Assembly: GCA_030833315.1 (NCBI GenBank)
Contig: JAURHM010000006.1
Coordinates: 1 to 64,000, forward strand
Origin: Burkholderiales bacterium
GTDB lineage: Bacteria > Pseudomonadota > Gammaproteobacteria > Burkholderiales > SG8-41
DNA: 64,000 nucleotides
Direction of reading: 5' to 3'
Below, piece by piece: positions 26,172 through 34,620 of this stretch (position 1 is the stretch's first letter; each line of letters opens with the position of its first letter). The notes beneath the pieces were generated by a model. It saw only the letters and a list, made by a program, of their open reading frames with translations. It was not told the origin of the DNA and ran no database searches. The position numbers and the translations under genes are program-made.

Positions 26172-27218
26172 CTATTTCAGATGGTCTGCGAGCCAGTCGG
26201 CGATCAGCGGACGCACGATATGGTGCAGGTTGTTGCAGACATGCACGCCGTCGTCATAAACGATTGTTGTCGTCGGCCCCTTCACTTCCTTTTCGACGCG
26301 ATAGGCGTGTTCCGGCGGCGAGGCCTTGTCGAGTCCGCCGTAGATCTGGAGCAGCGGCACCGTCAGCTTCGCCGCGACATCGGCCATGGTGATGCTGTTT
26401 TGCACCTCTTCCGCGTTCTCGCCCATGTACTGCATCAGCCCGACCTGCGACAGCGGATCCATATGCTTGAAACGGCCGGCCGGCGTGTACCAGCTGCTCA
26501 CGGAGACTGCCGCCATGTAACGCTTGTCCAAAGCCGCGGCGCGGCAGGCAAAAATGCCACCATAGGAAATCCCGCCGATGGCCATGCGCGTGGTATCGAG
26601 ATCCTTGCGCGCAGCAACCAGATCGGTGACCGCCTTGATCGGCACTTCGTAGTCGGGACGGATCTTGCTCTGCGTGCTGAGCATGCCCTGCCCCGGGCCG
26701 TCGAAGGCGAGAACGGCCAGGCCGCGGCGGAGCATGTGCTCACCGAAATCGTAAAGCTCTTCCTTGGTCGAGTCGCCGCCGGGCACCAGCACCACCACCG
26801 GCGGCTTCGCCACGCCCTTGGGTTTGCGCAGCCATCCCGGCATGCGCAGGCCTTCAAACGGAATCTCCAGCAACTCCATCGGCGGATCCACCAGCGGCGC
26901 CGCTTTTTTCCAGCATTCGTCCATCGCCAGCATCGCGCCGACAAACTGCTTCTGGTCGTGCACAAACAGGAAATTCGCCCAGTGGTAATACAGCGCCGCG
27001 CGGATATAGGCGCCGCCGGCCGTCAACGCATGACCTTCCTTCGCCGCCTTGTCCCCGGTTGCGGCATGTTGTGCCGCGACCTTGCTCCATTCCTCGCACC
27101 ACTGGTCCCAGCGATCGATGCGCTGTTTCAGTCCGTCGAACTCCCACTGCGAAACCTGCTGCGACAACATGCGCCAGGTAAAACGGTCCAGCGCCACTTG
27201 CGTATTGCGGTCTGCCAT
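26172..27218 (-). CDS. Alpha/beta hydrolase, 2,6-dihydroxypseudooxynicotine-hydrolase-like
   Basis: The 348-residue protein has a helical N-terminal cap (about residues 1-115, with YIRAALYYHWANFLF) and a C-terminal alpha/beta hydrolase core. Visible catalytic elements are VVLVPGGDSTKEE (oxyanion strand), IGGISYGGIF with the nucleophile Ser, YGGLDKASPPEHA (acid), and DGVHVCNN (His). This cap-plus-core layout is that of C-C bond hydrolases such as 2,6-dihydroxypseudooxynicotine hydrolase, which cleave beta-diketone-like substrates. It sits between the Bug and cyclodeaminase genes of the minus-strand catabolic block. Confidence 0.85.
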   Translation of the reverse strand: MADRNTQVALDRFTWRMLSQQVSQWEFDGLKQRIDRWDQWCEEWSKVAAQHAATGDKAAKEGHALTAGGAYIRAALYYHWANFLFVHDQKQFVGAMLAMDECWKKAAPLVDPPMELLEIPFEGLRMPGWLRKPKGVAKPPVVVLVPGGDSTKEELYDFGEHMLRRGLAVLAFDGPGQGMLSTQSKIRPDYEVPIKAVTDLVAARKDLDTTRMAIGGISYGGIFACRAAALDKRYMAAVSVSSWYTPAGRFKHMDPLSQVGLMQYMGENAEEVQNSITMADVAAKLTVPLLQIYGGLDKASPPEHAYRVEKEVKGPTTTIVYDDGVHVCNNLHHIVRPLIADWLADHLK

Positions 27219-27265
27219 TCTGCTGTTCCTTGTTGATGGCCGCGGACGGCCGGTTTCAGGGACGA

Positions 27266-28231
27266 CTATTCGGCTTTTGCGCCACTGGCCTTGATCAGCG
27301 GCACCAGTTTTTCGATTTCGGCGCGCAGGAACCTGGCGAACTCTTCCGGCGTACTGCCGACAAGTACCGAACCTTCACGCGAAAGGTAATCCTTGAACTC
27401 CGTTGTATTCGCCGCTTTCAGCGTCGCTGCGTTGAGCCGGCGCACGACATCCGGCGGCGTACCGGCGGGCACAAAAATCCCCTGCCAGCCGCCGAACTCA
27501 TAACCCGGAAGGGTTTCCGCGATGGCCGGCAGATCCGGCAGATTGGGCAGACGTTTGGGACTGGATACGCCGAGCATGCGCAGCTTGCCTGCCGCCGCCT
27601 GACCGATGGCGGTGGAAACCGGCGAGTACGAGAGATGCGCCTCGCCCGAAACCACAGCAACCACCAGCTGGCCACCGCTCTTGTACGGCACATGCAGCAT
27701 GCGGGTACCACTCATGCTGTTGAACAATGCACCGGCGAGGTGACTGGTCGATCCGTTGCCGGCAGAACCCATCAGCAACTCACCCGGCCGCGCCTTGGCC
27801 AGCGCCACCAGTTCCTTGACGGTTTTGACGGGCAGAGAAGGATGTACGGAGGCGACGTTATAAAACTGCGAAACCAGCGACACCGGCGCAAAGTCCCGGA
27901 GCGAGTCGTAACCGACCTTGGCATACATCGCCGGACTCACCACCATCGACACCGACCCGCCGACATAAATGACATAACCGTCAGCCGGCGATTTTGCTGC
28001 CGCTTCCGTACCGATCACTGCACCCGCACCGCCGCGGTTGTCGACCACGATCTGCTGGCCCACCGCCTCCCCGAGGCGCTGGGCAAACGCACGCGCCATC
28101 ATGTCGGTGCCGCTGCCCGCCGACCAGGGCACGATAAAGCGTATGGGTTTGGCCGGGTAAGACTGCGCCATCGCCAGCGGCGCGGTGCAAAGCGCCAGCA
28201 GGACCACCATCCTCAAATGCCTGGTCAACAT
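27266..28231 (-). CDS. Bug/TctC-family periplasmic solute-binding protein (copy 6)
   Basis: The start is set at the ATG at 28231, preceded by AGGAGGAGA; a longer reading would overlap the neighbouring aldolase gene. The 321-residue product has a signal peptide (MVVLLALCTAPLAMA-QS) and the loops WSAGSGTDMMAR, VDNRGGAGAVIG, PADGYV and HVPYKSGGQL. It lies between the DapA-like and alpha/beta hydrolase genes, so its ligand is probably the substrate of that group. Confidence 0.93.
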   Translation of the reverse strand: MLTRHLRMVVLLALCTAPLAMAQSYPAKPIRFIVPWSAGSGTDMMARAFAQRLGEAVGQQIVVDNRGGAGAVIGTEAAAKSPADGYVIYVGGSVSMVVSPAMYAKVGYDSLRDFAPVSLVSQFYNVASVHPSLPVKTVKELVALAKARPGELLMGSAGNGSTSHLAGALFNSMSGTRMLHVPYKSGGQLVVAVVSGEAHLSYSPVSTAIGQAAAGKLRMLGVSSPKRLPNLPDLPAIAETLPGYEFGGWQGIFVPAGTPPDVVRRLNAATLKAANTTEFKDYLSREGSVLVGSTPEEFARFLRAEIEKLVPLIKASGAKAE

Positions 28232-28277
28232 GTCTCCTCCTATTGGTATTGCTTTTTGTTGTGCCTCTTTTACCGGA

Positions 28278-29276
28278 TCAGGCCGCCCGCGCCGGCGCTG
28301 CAGCGGCATAACGACCCAGCAGCCCGCAACGTTCAAGGTCGGCGCGCATTTCAGCACGCTGCGCATCCGTCACCTGCGGCAGCGGCGCCCGTACGTGGCC
28401 GCCGGCCATACGGATCAGGTCAGCCCAGGCCTTGAGCAGGTGGATGGGGATGAGCTTGTGTTTGAGCCAGGGTTCGCGCATCCATTTCTCGTGCACGTCG
28501 CGCAGCGGCTGGATGCTGTCGCGCAGCGCCTGCGCTTCAGCGAATTTTCCGGCCAGCGCCAGCTCGCCGTAGTCGCGCATCGGCGTCCAGCCCGCAACCT
28601 GCATCAGGAACGGCGCCGCCGAAGACATATGCACCTTCATGTCGTTTTCGCGGACCAGTTTCAGGAACTCCGTTTCCGACGGATGCGAAAACACGATCTT
28701 GTCGCCGCACAGTTTCTGCGCCGTGGCGTAATGATCCAGCGGCCGCGAGCACTTGATACCGCAGATGTTTTCTATTTTTGCAATGCGCGCGGTCAGTTGC
28801 GGTGAAAACGCCACGCCGGAAAACGGCGTATCGAACATCCAGATGCCGATATCAACGCGCGCCGCAACGGTGGCGAACCATTCATACAGCGTGTCTTCGC
28901 TGGCCCATGGATAGTAGGGATTAATGACAATCGCGAAATCGGCGCCGACATCCTGCGCATGGCGGGTCAGGTCGGCGGTCTCGTTCGGCGAATGATGGCC
29001 GGTATGGGCAATGACCTTGCACTTGCCGTGCGCTTCCTCAACGACGATTTCGACGGCGCGTTTGCGCTCTTCCTTGGTCAGCGCCCAGAACTCGCCCATG
29101 GTGCCGGTGCAGAAAATGCCGTCGACACGCAGTGCATCGGTGTAATGGCGCATATTGCGCCGGAGCCCTGCTTCGTCCAGCCGGTCATCCGGCGTAAACG
29201 GCGTCGGTATCGCCGCCCAGACGCCGCGAAACTCGGCGCGTGATGCTTCCTTGGCTTCGGATTTTCGGTAACGCAT
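28278..29276 (-). CDS. DapA/N-acetylneuraminate lyase-family aldolase, non-canonical
   Basis: The 332-residue TIM-barrel protein has the Schiff-base lysine at Lys175 (ICGIKCSRPLDH) and the GTMGEFWALTKEER loop that replaces the family GTTGE...T motif. The catalytic Tyr of the YNxP motif in true DapA is Phe here (WMFDTPFSG), so lysine-pathway dihydrodipicolinate synthase activity is unlikely. It more likely cleaves or forms a C-C bond next to a 2-oxoacid carboxylate in catabolism. A terminator at 29316-29348 separates it from the upstream Bug gene, so it may have its own promoter. Confidence 0.87.
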   Translation of the reverse strand: MRYRKSEAKEASRAEFRGVWAAIPTPFTPDDRLDEAGLRRNMRHYTDALRVDGIFCTGTMGEFWALTKEERKRAVEIVVEEAHGKCKVIAHTGHHSPNETADLTRHAQDVGADFAIVINPYYPWASEDTLYEWFATVAARVDIGIWMFDTPFSGVAFSPQLTARIAKIENICGIKCSRPLDHYATAQKLCGDKIVFSHPSETEFLKLVRENDMKVHMSSAAPFLMQVAGWTPMRDYGELALAGKFAEAQALRDSIQPLRDVHEKWMREPWLKHKLIPIHLLKAWADLIRMAGGHVRAPLPQVTDAQRAEMRADLERCGLLGRYAAAAPARAA

Positions 29277-29315
29277 GCAGGCTCCCCCGGGATTTCTACC
29301 CTTTATGATTTGCAG

Positions 29316-29348
29316 AAAAAAACGGGCGGCGCATGAAGCACCGCCCGT
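29316..29348 (-). terminator. Rho-independent terminator for the upstream part of the catabolic block
   Basis: On the minus strand ACGGGCGG (29348-29341) pairs with CCGCCCGT (29329-29322) over an 11-base loop, followed by seven T (complement of 29316-29322). It lies 29 bases past the Bug stop at 29377. Confidence 0.8.
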
Positions 29349-29376
29349 CCGTTACATGCCGGTCGACACGGTGCGC

Positions 29377-30339
29377 TTACTGCGGCTTGATACCCGCCGC
29401 CTGCAGCACTTTCGCGCCGACTTCAATTTCACTGCGCACGAACTTGGCGAACTGCGCCGGATCCATCTCCATCGGCTCGTTGCCGAGTCCGGCCAGTTTG
29501 GATTTCACGCCGGCATCGTTACCTGCAGCCTTGATCGACTGCGAGATCTTGTTGATCACCGGCTGCGGAACACCGGTGGGTGCCCAGACGCCAAACCACA
29601 ACGAGAAATCAAAACCGGGAACGCCGGATTCGGCGATGGTCGGGATGGTCGGAAGGATACTGCTGCGCTTGATCGTGCTCACCGCAATGGCACGCACCCT
29701 GTTCCCCTGCACATGCGCCAGCGTGGTCGAGATCGGCGCGAAATAGAAGTCAACGCGGTTGCCGAGAACGTCGGCCAGCGCTTCCGCCGAGCCCTTGTAC
29801 GGCACATGGTTCATGTTGATCTTGGCCATCAGCTTCAGCTTCTCGAGATTGAGATGCGTGCCGCTGCCGACACCGGCCGATGCAAAATTCAGCGCGCCGG
29901 GCTTGGCCATCGCTGCTTTCAGAACATCCTGCACTGTCTGGTACGAGGTGCTGGGATGAGTCACCATGACATTGGGCTGCTGCGCCAGCGGGCCGATATC
30001 GACAAAATCCTTCAGCGTGTCGAAGGGCAGCTTGGCATACAGCGAAGGATTGACCGTGTGGCCGGAGGAATGCATCAACAGCGTATAACCGTCGGCCGTC
30101 GATTTCGCCGCGATGGCCGCAGCAATCGAACCCCCGGCGCCCGGCCGGTTGTCGGCAATGACCTGATGCCCCCACATTTCCGTCCACTTCTGGGTATACA
30201 GGCGGCCGACGATGTCGGTGGCGCTGCCAGGAGGGAAAGCCACGATGAAACGCACCGGCTTGTTCGGATAGTCCGCGGCAAATGCCGAAGCACCGGCATA
30301 CGCCAGTGCCGCCAGCATCAGGGTGGTCATTTTTTTCAT
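29377..30339 (-). CDS. Bug/TctC-family periplasmic solute-binding protein (copy 7)
   Basis: The 320-residue protein starts at the ATG at 30339 behind GGAGGAAAA, with a signal peptide (LMLAALAYAGASAFA-AD). Loops FPPGSATDIVGR, ADNRPGAGGSIA, TADGYT and HVPYKGSAEA are visible. It closes the gene run that begins at 37959, directly before a strong terminator, and follows the 3-hydroxyisobutyrate-dehydrogenase-like gene by 29 bp. Confidence 0.93.
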   Translation of the reverse strand: MKKMTTLMLAALAYAGASAFAADYPNKPVRFIVAFPPGSATDIVGRLYTQKWTEMWGHQVIADNRPGAGGSIAAAIAAKSTADGYTLLMHSSGHTVNPSLYAKLPFDTLKDFVDIGPLAQQPNVMVTHPSTSYQTVQDVLKAAMAKPGALNFASAGVGSGTHLNLEKLKLMAKINMNHVPYKGSAEALADVLGNRVDFYFAPISTTLAHVQGNRVRAIAVSTIKRSSILPTIPTIAESGVPGFDFSLWFGVWAPTGVPQPVINKISQSIKAAGNDAGVKSKLAGLGNEPMEMDPAQFAKFVRSEIEVGAKVLQAAGIKPQ

Positions 30340-30368
30340 GTTTTTCCTCCTCCAGGTTGGATCAACGA

Positions 30369-31292
30369 TCAGAGCCCGTCGCCGATGTCCACGTTCTCGG
30401 ATTTGAGTTCGATGCCCGAAGCCTTGGCCTGCAGCAACAGCAGCTGCGAGAAGTCCTGATCATAGCCGTTTCCGATCAGGGTTTGCACCAGATCGCGGGT
30501 GACGCTGGTGGTCGGCATCGGTACGCCAAAAGTGCGGCCGGCGGCCAGACCCAGGTCGATGTCCTTGCGCAGCAGTTCCGGCGTGAAGGTGACATGGAAA
30601 TCGAGGTTCGAAATCGCCGGCGTCTTGTAAGCGGTGAACATCGAGCCCATCACGCTCTTGTTGAGGAAGTCGAGAAAAGCATGGCGCTGCATTCCGGCCT
30701 TTTCGGCAAGCACGGTGATTTCGCAAAGATTCTGGATCACCACACCGAGCATCACGTTGTGACAGATCTTGGCGATACGCGACAGTTCGCCGTCGCCGAC
30801 ATAGGACACGCCGCGGCCAATGGCCTCCAGATAGGGGCTGACCGCCTTGAAAGCATCTTCAGGACCCGACGCCACCACCGTCAGCTTGCCGGCCTTGATG
30901 ACCTTGGCATTGCCGGATACCGGCGCCGCCAGCATCTGGATGCCCTTCTCGCCCAGCTTGGCGCGGATTTCCGCGGACTCTTCCAGAGAGATCGAGGTGC
31001 TGTCGACGATCATCTTCGGCTTGCCGCCCTTGGACATCACGCCGTTCGGTCCGAACAGCACTTCCTTGACATCCTTGCCTGTCGACACCATCGTAAACAC
31101 GATGTCGCAGCCGGCGAGATCAGTCAGGTTGTCGGCGACCTTGGCGCCCGACTTGGCCAGCGGCTCCGCTTTGGATTTGGTACGGTTCCACACGGTGATG
31201 TCGCAACCGGCTTTCGCCAGACGCTCCGCCATCGCGTAACCCATGCGACCGATGCCGATCCAGCCGAGTTTATGTTGTTTCATGTTTGCCAT
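30369..31292 (-). CDS. NAD-dependent beta-hydroxyacid dehydrogenase (3-hydroxyisobutyrate dehydrogenase family)
   Basis: The 307-residue protein has the N-terminal Rossmann loop GWIGIGRMGYAMAERLAKAG and the conserved substrate-site segment AAPVSGNAKVIKAGKLTV. The catalytic lysine is in IAKICHNVMLG. Family members oxidise 3-hydroxyisobutyrate, tartronate semialdehyde relatives and similar beta-hydroxyacids. Placed just downstream of a 2-oxoacid dehydrogenase complex, it could make or remove a short-chain semialdehyde for that pathway. GAGGAAAT 9 bases upstream supports the ATG at 31292; a second ATG three codons in is possible. Confidence 0.9.
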   Translation of the reverse strand: MANMKQHKLGWIGIGRMGYAMAERLAKAGCDITVWNRTKSKAEPLAKSGAKVADNLTDLAGCDIVFTMVSTGKDVKEVLFGPNGVMSKGGKPKMIVDSTSISLEESAEIRAKLGEKGIQMLAAPVSGNAKVIKAGKLTVVASGPEDAFKAVSPYLEAIGRGVSYVGDGELSRIAKICHNVMLGVVIQNLCEITVLAEKAGMQRHAFLDFLNKSVMGSMFTAYKTPAISNLDFHVTFTPELLRKDIDLGLAAGRTFGVPMPTTSVTRDLVQTLIGNGYDQDFSQLLLLQAKASGIELKSENVDIGDGL

Positions 31293-31355
31293 TTTCTTAT
31301 TTCCTCGAAGATTTCAGATTCAATATGAATTCAATAATTCCATGTGACCCGTACA

Positions 31356-32603
31356 TCAGGATTCCAGCGCCTGTTCCCAGTTGCGCGTCTCGATCGCATT
31401 TTTGACCTCAGCGAGAAAAGCCGCGGAATAGGAACCATCGACCGCGCGATGGTCGAAACTCTGCGCGAGCACGCCGACCGGACGGATCGCAATCGAATCG
31501 CCGCCGTCGCTCTCGACCACCACCGGCTTTTTACGGATGCCGTCAGCGGACAGAATCGCCACCTGCGGCTGATTGATGATCGGCGCGGTGATCACGGTGC
31601 CGAAAGCGCCGTTATTGGTGATGGTGTAAGTGCCCTCGGTCATCTCATCCGGGCGCAGCTTGCCGGCGCGGGCGCGCTGAGCCAGATCATTGATCTCGCG
31701 CGCGATCTGCGGCAGCGATTTCGCCGGCACATCCTTAAGCACCGGCACCACCAGCCCGTCGAAGTTCAGATCGACGGCAATGCCGATATTGATCCGGCGA
31801 TGCAGCACGAGGCCGTCGCCCTGCAGGCTGGCGTTAAGCTTGGGAAACTTGCCCAGCGCAATCGACACCGCACGCACGATGAACGGCAGATAGGTCAGCG
31901 AAAAACCTTCACGCGCTTTCCATGCTGCGCCATGCAGCTTGCGCGCCTGATCGACACGCAGGAAATCGGCTTCGGCCACTTGCAAGACATGCGGCGCGGT
32001 CTGCCAGGACTTCGCGGTGTTTTCGGCGACACGCTTGCGGATGCCGTTGAAAGCCACCGTCTGTCCGGCCTGAACCGGTGCGGGTGCAGCAACAGCTGCC
32101 GGCGCAGATGCCGGACGCGAACCACGGCGTGCGATGAACTCCTTGACGTCTTCACGGGTAATGCGGCCGTCGCGGCCGGTACCGGTGATGTCCGACGGAT
32201 TCAGGCTGTGTTCGGCAACCAGACGGCGCACCACCGGCGACAGCCGGTCGGCCGCATTGACCCGCGGCCGGCCCGAAGGTGCCTGAGAAAGCACCGCTGC
32301 GGCAGCAGCAGGAGCAACACTGGCCACAGCGGGCGCAGCAGCCGCGGGTTTCGCAGCCGCCTTGGCGTCACCGGCTTCCCGGATGATCGCCAGCGTCGCA
32401 CCAACCTTGGCAGTCACGCCTTCAGCGACCACGATCTCGGCAACTATCCCCGCCACCGGCGACGGAATCTCGGTGCTGACTTTGTCGGTCTCGACATCGA
32501 ACAGCGTTTCGTCGGCCTTCACGGCATCGCCGACTTTTTTGTACCACTTGGTGACAACGCCCTCGGCGACGGTCTCGCCGAGCTGCGGCATGATGATGTT
32601 CAT
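31356..32603 (-). CDS. Dihydrolipoamide acyltransferase (E2) of a 2-oxoacid/acetoin dehydrogenase complex
   Basis: The 415-residue protein has one lipoyl domain (residues 1-76, lipoyl-lysine Lys41 in VETDKVSTEI), an Ala/Pro-rich linker and a peripheral subunit-binding domain (VRRLVAEHSLNPSDITGTG). The catalytic acyltransferase domain ends in QSFDHRAVDGSYSA, which carries the HRxxDG active-site motif. It transfers an acyl group from E1 to CoA. It is 15 bp from the E1-beta gene. No E3 (dihydrolipoamide dehydrogenase) gene is in the window, so the complex would use a shared E3. Confidence 0.93.
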   Translation of the reverse strand: MNIIMPQLGETVAEGVVTKWYKKVGDAVKADETLFDVETDKVSTEIPSPVAGIVAEIVVAEGVTAKVGATLAIIREAGDAKAAAKPAAAAPAVASVAPAAAAAVLSQAPSGRPRVNAADRLSPVVRRLVAEHSLNPSDITGTGRDGRITREDVKEFIARRGSRPASAPAAVAAPAPVQAGQTVAFNGIRKRVAENTAKSWQTAPHVLQVAEADFLRVDQARKLHGAAWKAREGFSLTYLPFIVRAVSIALGKFPKLNASLQGDGLVLHRRINIGIAVDLNFDGLVVPVLKDVPAKSLPQIAREINDLAQRARAGKLRPDEMTEGTYTITNNGAFGTVITAPIINQPQVAILSADGIRKKPVVVESDGGDSIAIRPVGVLAQSFDHRAVDGSYSAAFLAEVKNAIETRNWEQALES

Positions 32604-32618
32604 CGTTTGCGCCCCCGC

Positions 32619-33596
32619 CTAGTCAATCTTTTCGCGGATTTCGCGCACGATGCGCTCCACCGACGGGATGGTGTTGTCTTCCAGCTGATCGGCTGAAGGC
32701 AGCGGGATATGCGGCGTGGTAATGCGGATGATCGGACCGTCGAGCTCCCAGAAACATTCATCGGCGATGATCGAGGCGATTTCCGCGCCCCAGCCGCAGA
32801 GCCGCGGATTCTCTTCCACCGTGACCAGACGACCGGTCAGCGCCACCTCGGCGAGGATGGTCGCGGTATCCAGCGGCACCAGCGAACGTACGTCGACCAC
32901 CGTACAGGAAATACCATGCTCCTTCTCGAGAATCTCCGCAGCCGCCAGTGCACGGTGCACCATCAGCGCCAGCGCGACAATCGTGCAGTCCTTGCCCCGG
33001 CGCAGCACACGTGCCTTGCCCAGTTCGTCAACATATTCGCCGTCGGGCACCTCGCCCTTCATCGGATACAGCGACTTCTGTTCGAAGATCAGCACCGGAT
33101 CATCGTCGCGCACTGCAGCGGCGATCAGGCCTTTGACGTCAGCGGGGAACGCCGGCGCCACGACCTTGATGCCGGGGATCATCATCGCCCAGTTTTCCAC
33201 CGATTGCGAGTGCTGCGCGCCGAAACGCGAGCCGGCGCCGTTAGCGGTGCGGATCACCAGCGGCATCTGCACCTGGCCGTTGGTCATGTAACGCGACTTC
33301 GCAATCTCGTTGGCCACGATGTCCCAGCACACCGCCAGAAAATCCGAGAACATGATTTCGGCAATTGGCCGCAGGCCGGTCATCGCCGCGCCCATGGCCG
33401 CACCGAGGATGGCCTGTTCCGAGATCGGCGTGTCACGCACGCGCATCGGACCGAATTTGTCGAGCAGGCCGACGGTGGCCTTGAACACGCCGCCGGCGGC
33501 GGCAATATCCTCTCCGAGGAAAACCACGCGCTCATCGCGCGCCATTTCCTGTGCGATACCCGCGGCGACCGCGTCGCGATAGGTCAGTTCCGCCAT
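32619..33596 (-). CDS. 2-oxoacid/acetoin dehydrogenase E1 beta subunit
   Basis: The 325-residue transketolase-like subunit begins LTYRDAVAAGIAQEMARDER and has VVFLGEDIAAAGG, FGPMRVRDTPISE and a C-terminal domain with VVDVRSLVPLDTATIL. It forms the alpha2-beta2 thiamine-diphosphate enzyme with the upstream subunit, whose 3' end overlaps this start by 13 bases. Branched-chain, acetoin and pyruvate versions share these motifs; the catabolic context favours acetoin-type or branched-chain-type activity without proof. Confidence 0.93.
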   Translation of the reverse strand: MAELTYRDAVAAGIAQEMARDERVVFLGEDIAAAGGVFKATVGLLDKFGPMRVRDTPISEQAILGAAMGAAMTGLRPIAEIMFSDFLAVCWDIVANEIAKSRYMTNGQVQMPLVIRTANGAGSRFGAQHSQSVENWAMMIPGIKVVAPAFPADVKGLIAAAVRDDDPVLIFEQKSLYPMKGEVPDGEYVDELGKARVLRRGKDCTIVALALMVHRALAAAEILEKEHGISCTVVDVRSLVPLDTATILAEVALTGRLVTVEENPRLCGWGAEIASIIADECFWELDGPIIRITTPHIPLPSADQLEDNTIPSVERIVREIREKID

Positions 33597-34597
33597 GATG
33601 CACCTCCATCCGCCCAGACATGTTGATGGATGCCGTCCAGTGAAGGCGGCGGCGATGCCTTGGCGATTTCAGTGGCTTCGTTGACCTGTTGATTCACTTC
33701 GTCCTCAATGTCTTTCAGCGTGGCGTCGACAATGCCGAGGCCCAGCAGGCGTTCACGGTAAATTTTGATCGGGTCGCGCTCCAGCCACTTCTCCAACTCG
33801 CCCTCGGGGCGGTATTTCGCCGGATCGGCGCGCGAGTGTCCGGAATGGCGATAGGTCATGCACTCGATCAGCGCCGGACCGCCGCCCTTGCGTGCGCGGT
33901 CGATGTATTTGGTCGCCGTGCGATAGACCGCGTCGGCGTCGTTGCCGTCGACAACAATTTTTTCCAGGTTGTATGCCGAAGCACGATCCGCCGCGGGGTG
34001 TTCCACTGCGGTCACGGTGTGGATCGGCGTGTATTCCATATAGAGATTGTTTTCGCAAACAAAGATCACCGGCAGTTTCCAGATCACCGCGAAGTTCAGC
34101 GCCTCATGGAAAGCACCGATATTGGTGGTGCCGTCGCCGAAGAAACACACGGAAACCTGTTCGGTGCCGCGATACTGCGCGCTCCAGGCCGCACCCGCCG
34201 CCACCGGCAGATGCGCACCGATGATGGCGTAGGAACCCATCGCGCCCTTGGAGACATCGGTCAGGTGCATGGAGCCGCCCTTGCCGCCGAGGAGACCGCA
34301 TTCACGGCCCATCAGCTCGCCGAGCACGCCGCTCATCGAGGCGCCGCGCGCCAGAGTGTGCGCGTGTCCGCGATAGGTACAGAACGTGTAATCATCAGGT
34401 CGCATTGCCACGCCAAAGGCCGCAGCAATCGCCTCCTGTCCGAGCGACAGGTGGCTGGTGCCCTTGATCATGTTCTGCAGGAACAGATCGAAGGCGCGCT
34501 TTTCACAGAGCCGCAGCTCCAGTTGCATGCGGAACAGCTCGAGCCGGATATCGCGGCCGATGTCGTCTTCCGCCACGGCGGTTTTCTTGCTTTTCAC
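33584..34597 (-). CDS. 2-oxoacid/acetoin dehydrogenase E1 alpha subunit
   Basis: The thiamine-diphosphate motif is FFGDGTTNIGAFHEALNFA with CENNLYMEY after it; LMGRECGLLGGKGGSMHLTD and the phosphorylation-loop-like RHSGHSRADPAKYR are also family marks. Two starts are possible. A TTG at 34624 overlaps the preceding stop (TTGA) and gives 346 residues; a GTG at 34597 is chosen because it has AGGA 7 bases upstream, giving 337 residues. The gene lies between the DddP-like M24 gene and E1 beta. Confidence 0.92.
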   Translation of the reverse strand: MKSKKTAVAEDDIGRDIRLELFRMQLELRLCEKRAFDLFLQNMIKGTSHLSLGQEAIAAAFGVAMRPDDYTFCTYRGHAHTLARGASMSGVLGELMGRECGLLGGKGGSMHLTDVSKGAMGSYAIIGAHLPVAAGAAWSAQYRGTEQVSVCFFGDGTTNIGAFHEALNFAVIWKLPVIFVCENNLYMEYTPIHTVTAVEHPAADRASAYNLEKIVVDGNDADAVYRTATKYIDRARKGGGPALIECMTYRHSGHSRADPAKYRPEGELEKWLERDPIKIYRERLLGLGIVDATLKDIEDEVNQQVNEATEIAKASPPPSLDGIHQHVWADGGASWRN

Positions 34598-34620
34598 TTT
34601 GGGTTCCTGTCCTTGAAAAC

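Noticed and set aside
28241-28262. Further copy of the AT-rich motif (GGTATTGCTTTTTGTTG)
   Set aside because: Four mismatches over 17 bases; too weak to count with the six better copies.
28278-29276. Lysine-pathway dapA
   Set aside because: The catalytic Tyr of the YNxP motif is Phe and the GTTGE loop is changed; the context is catabolic.
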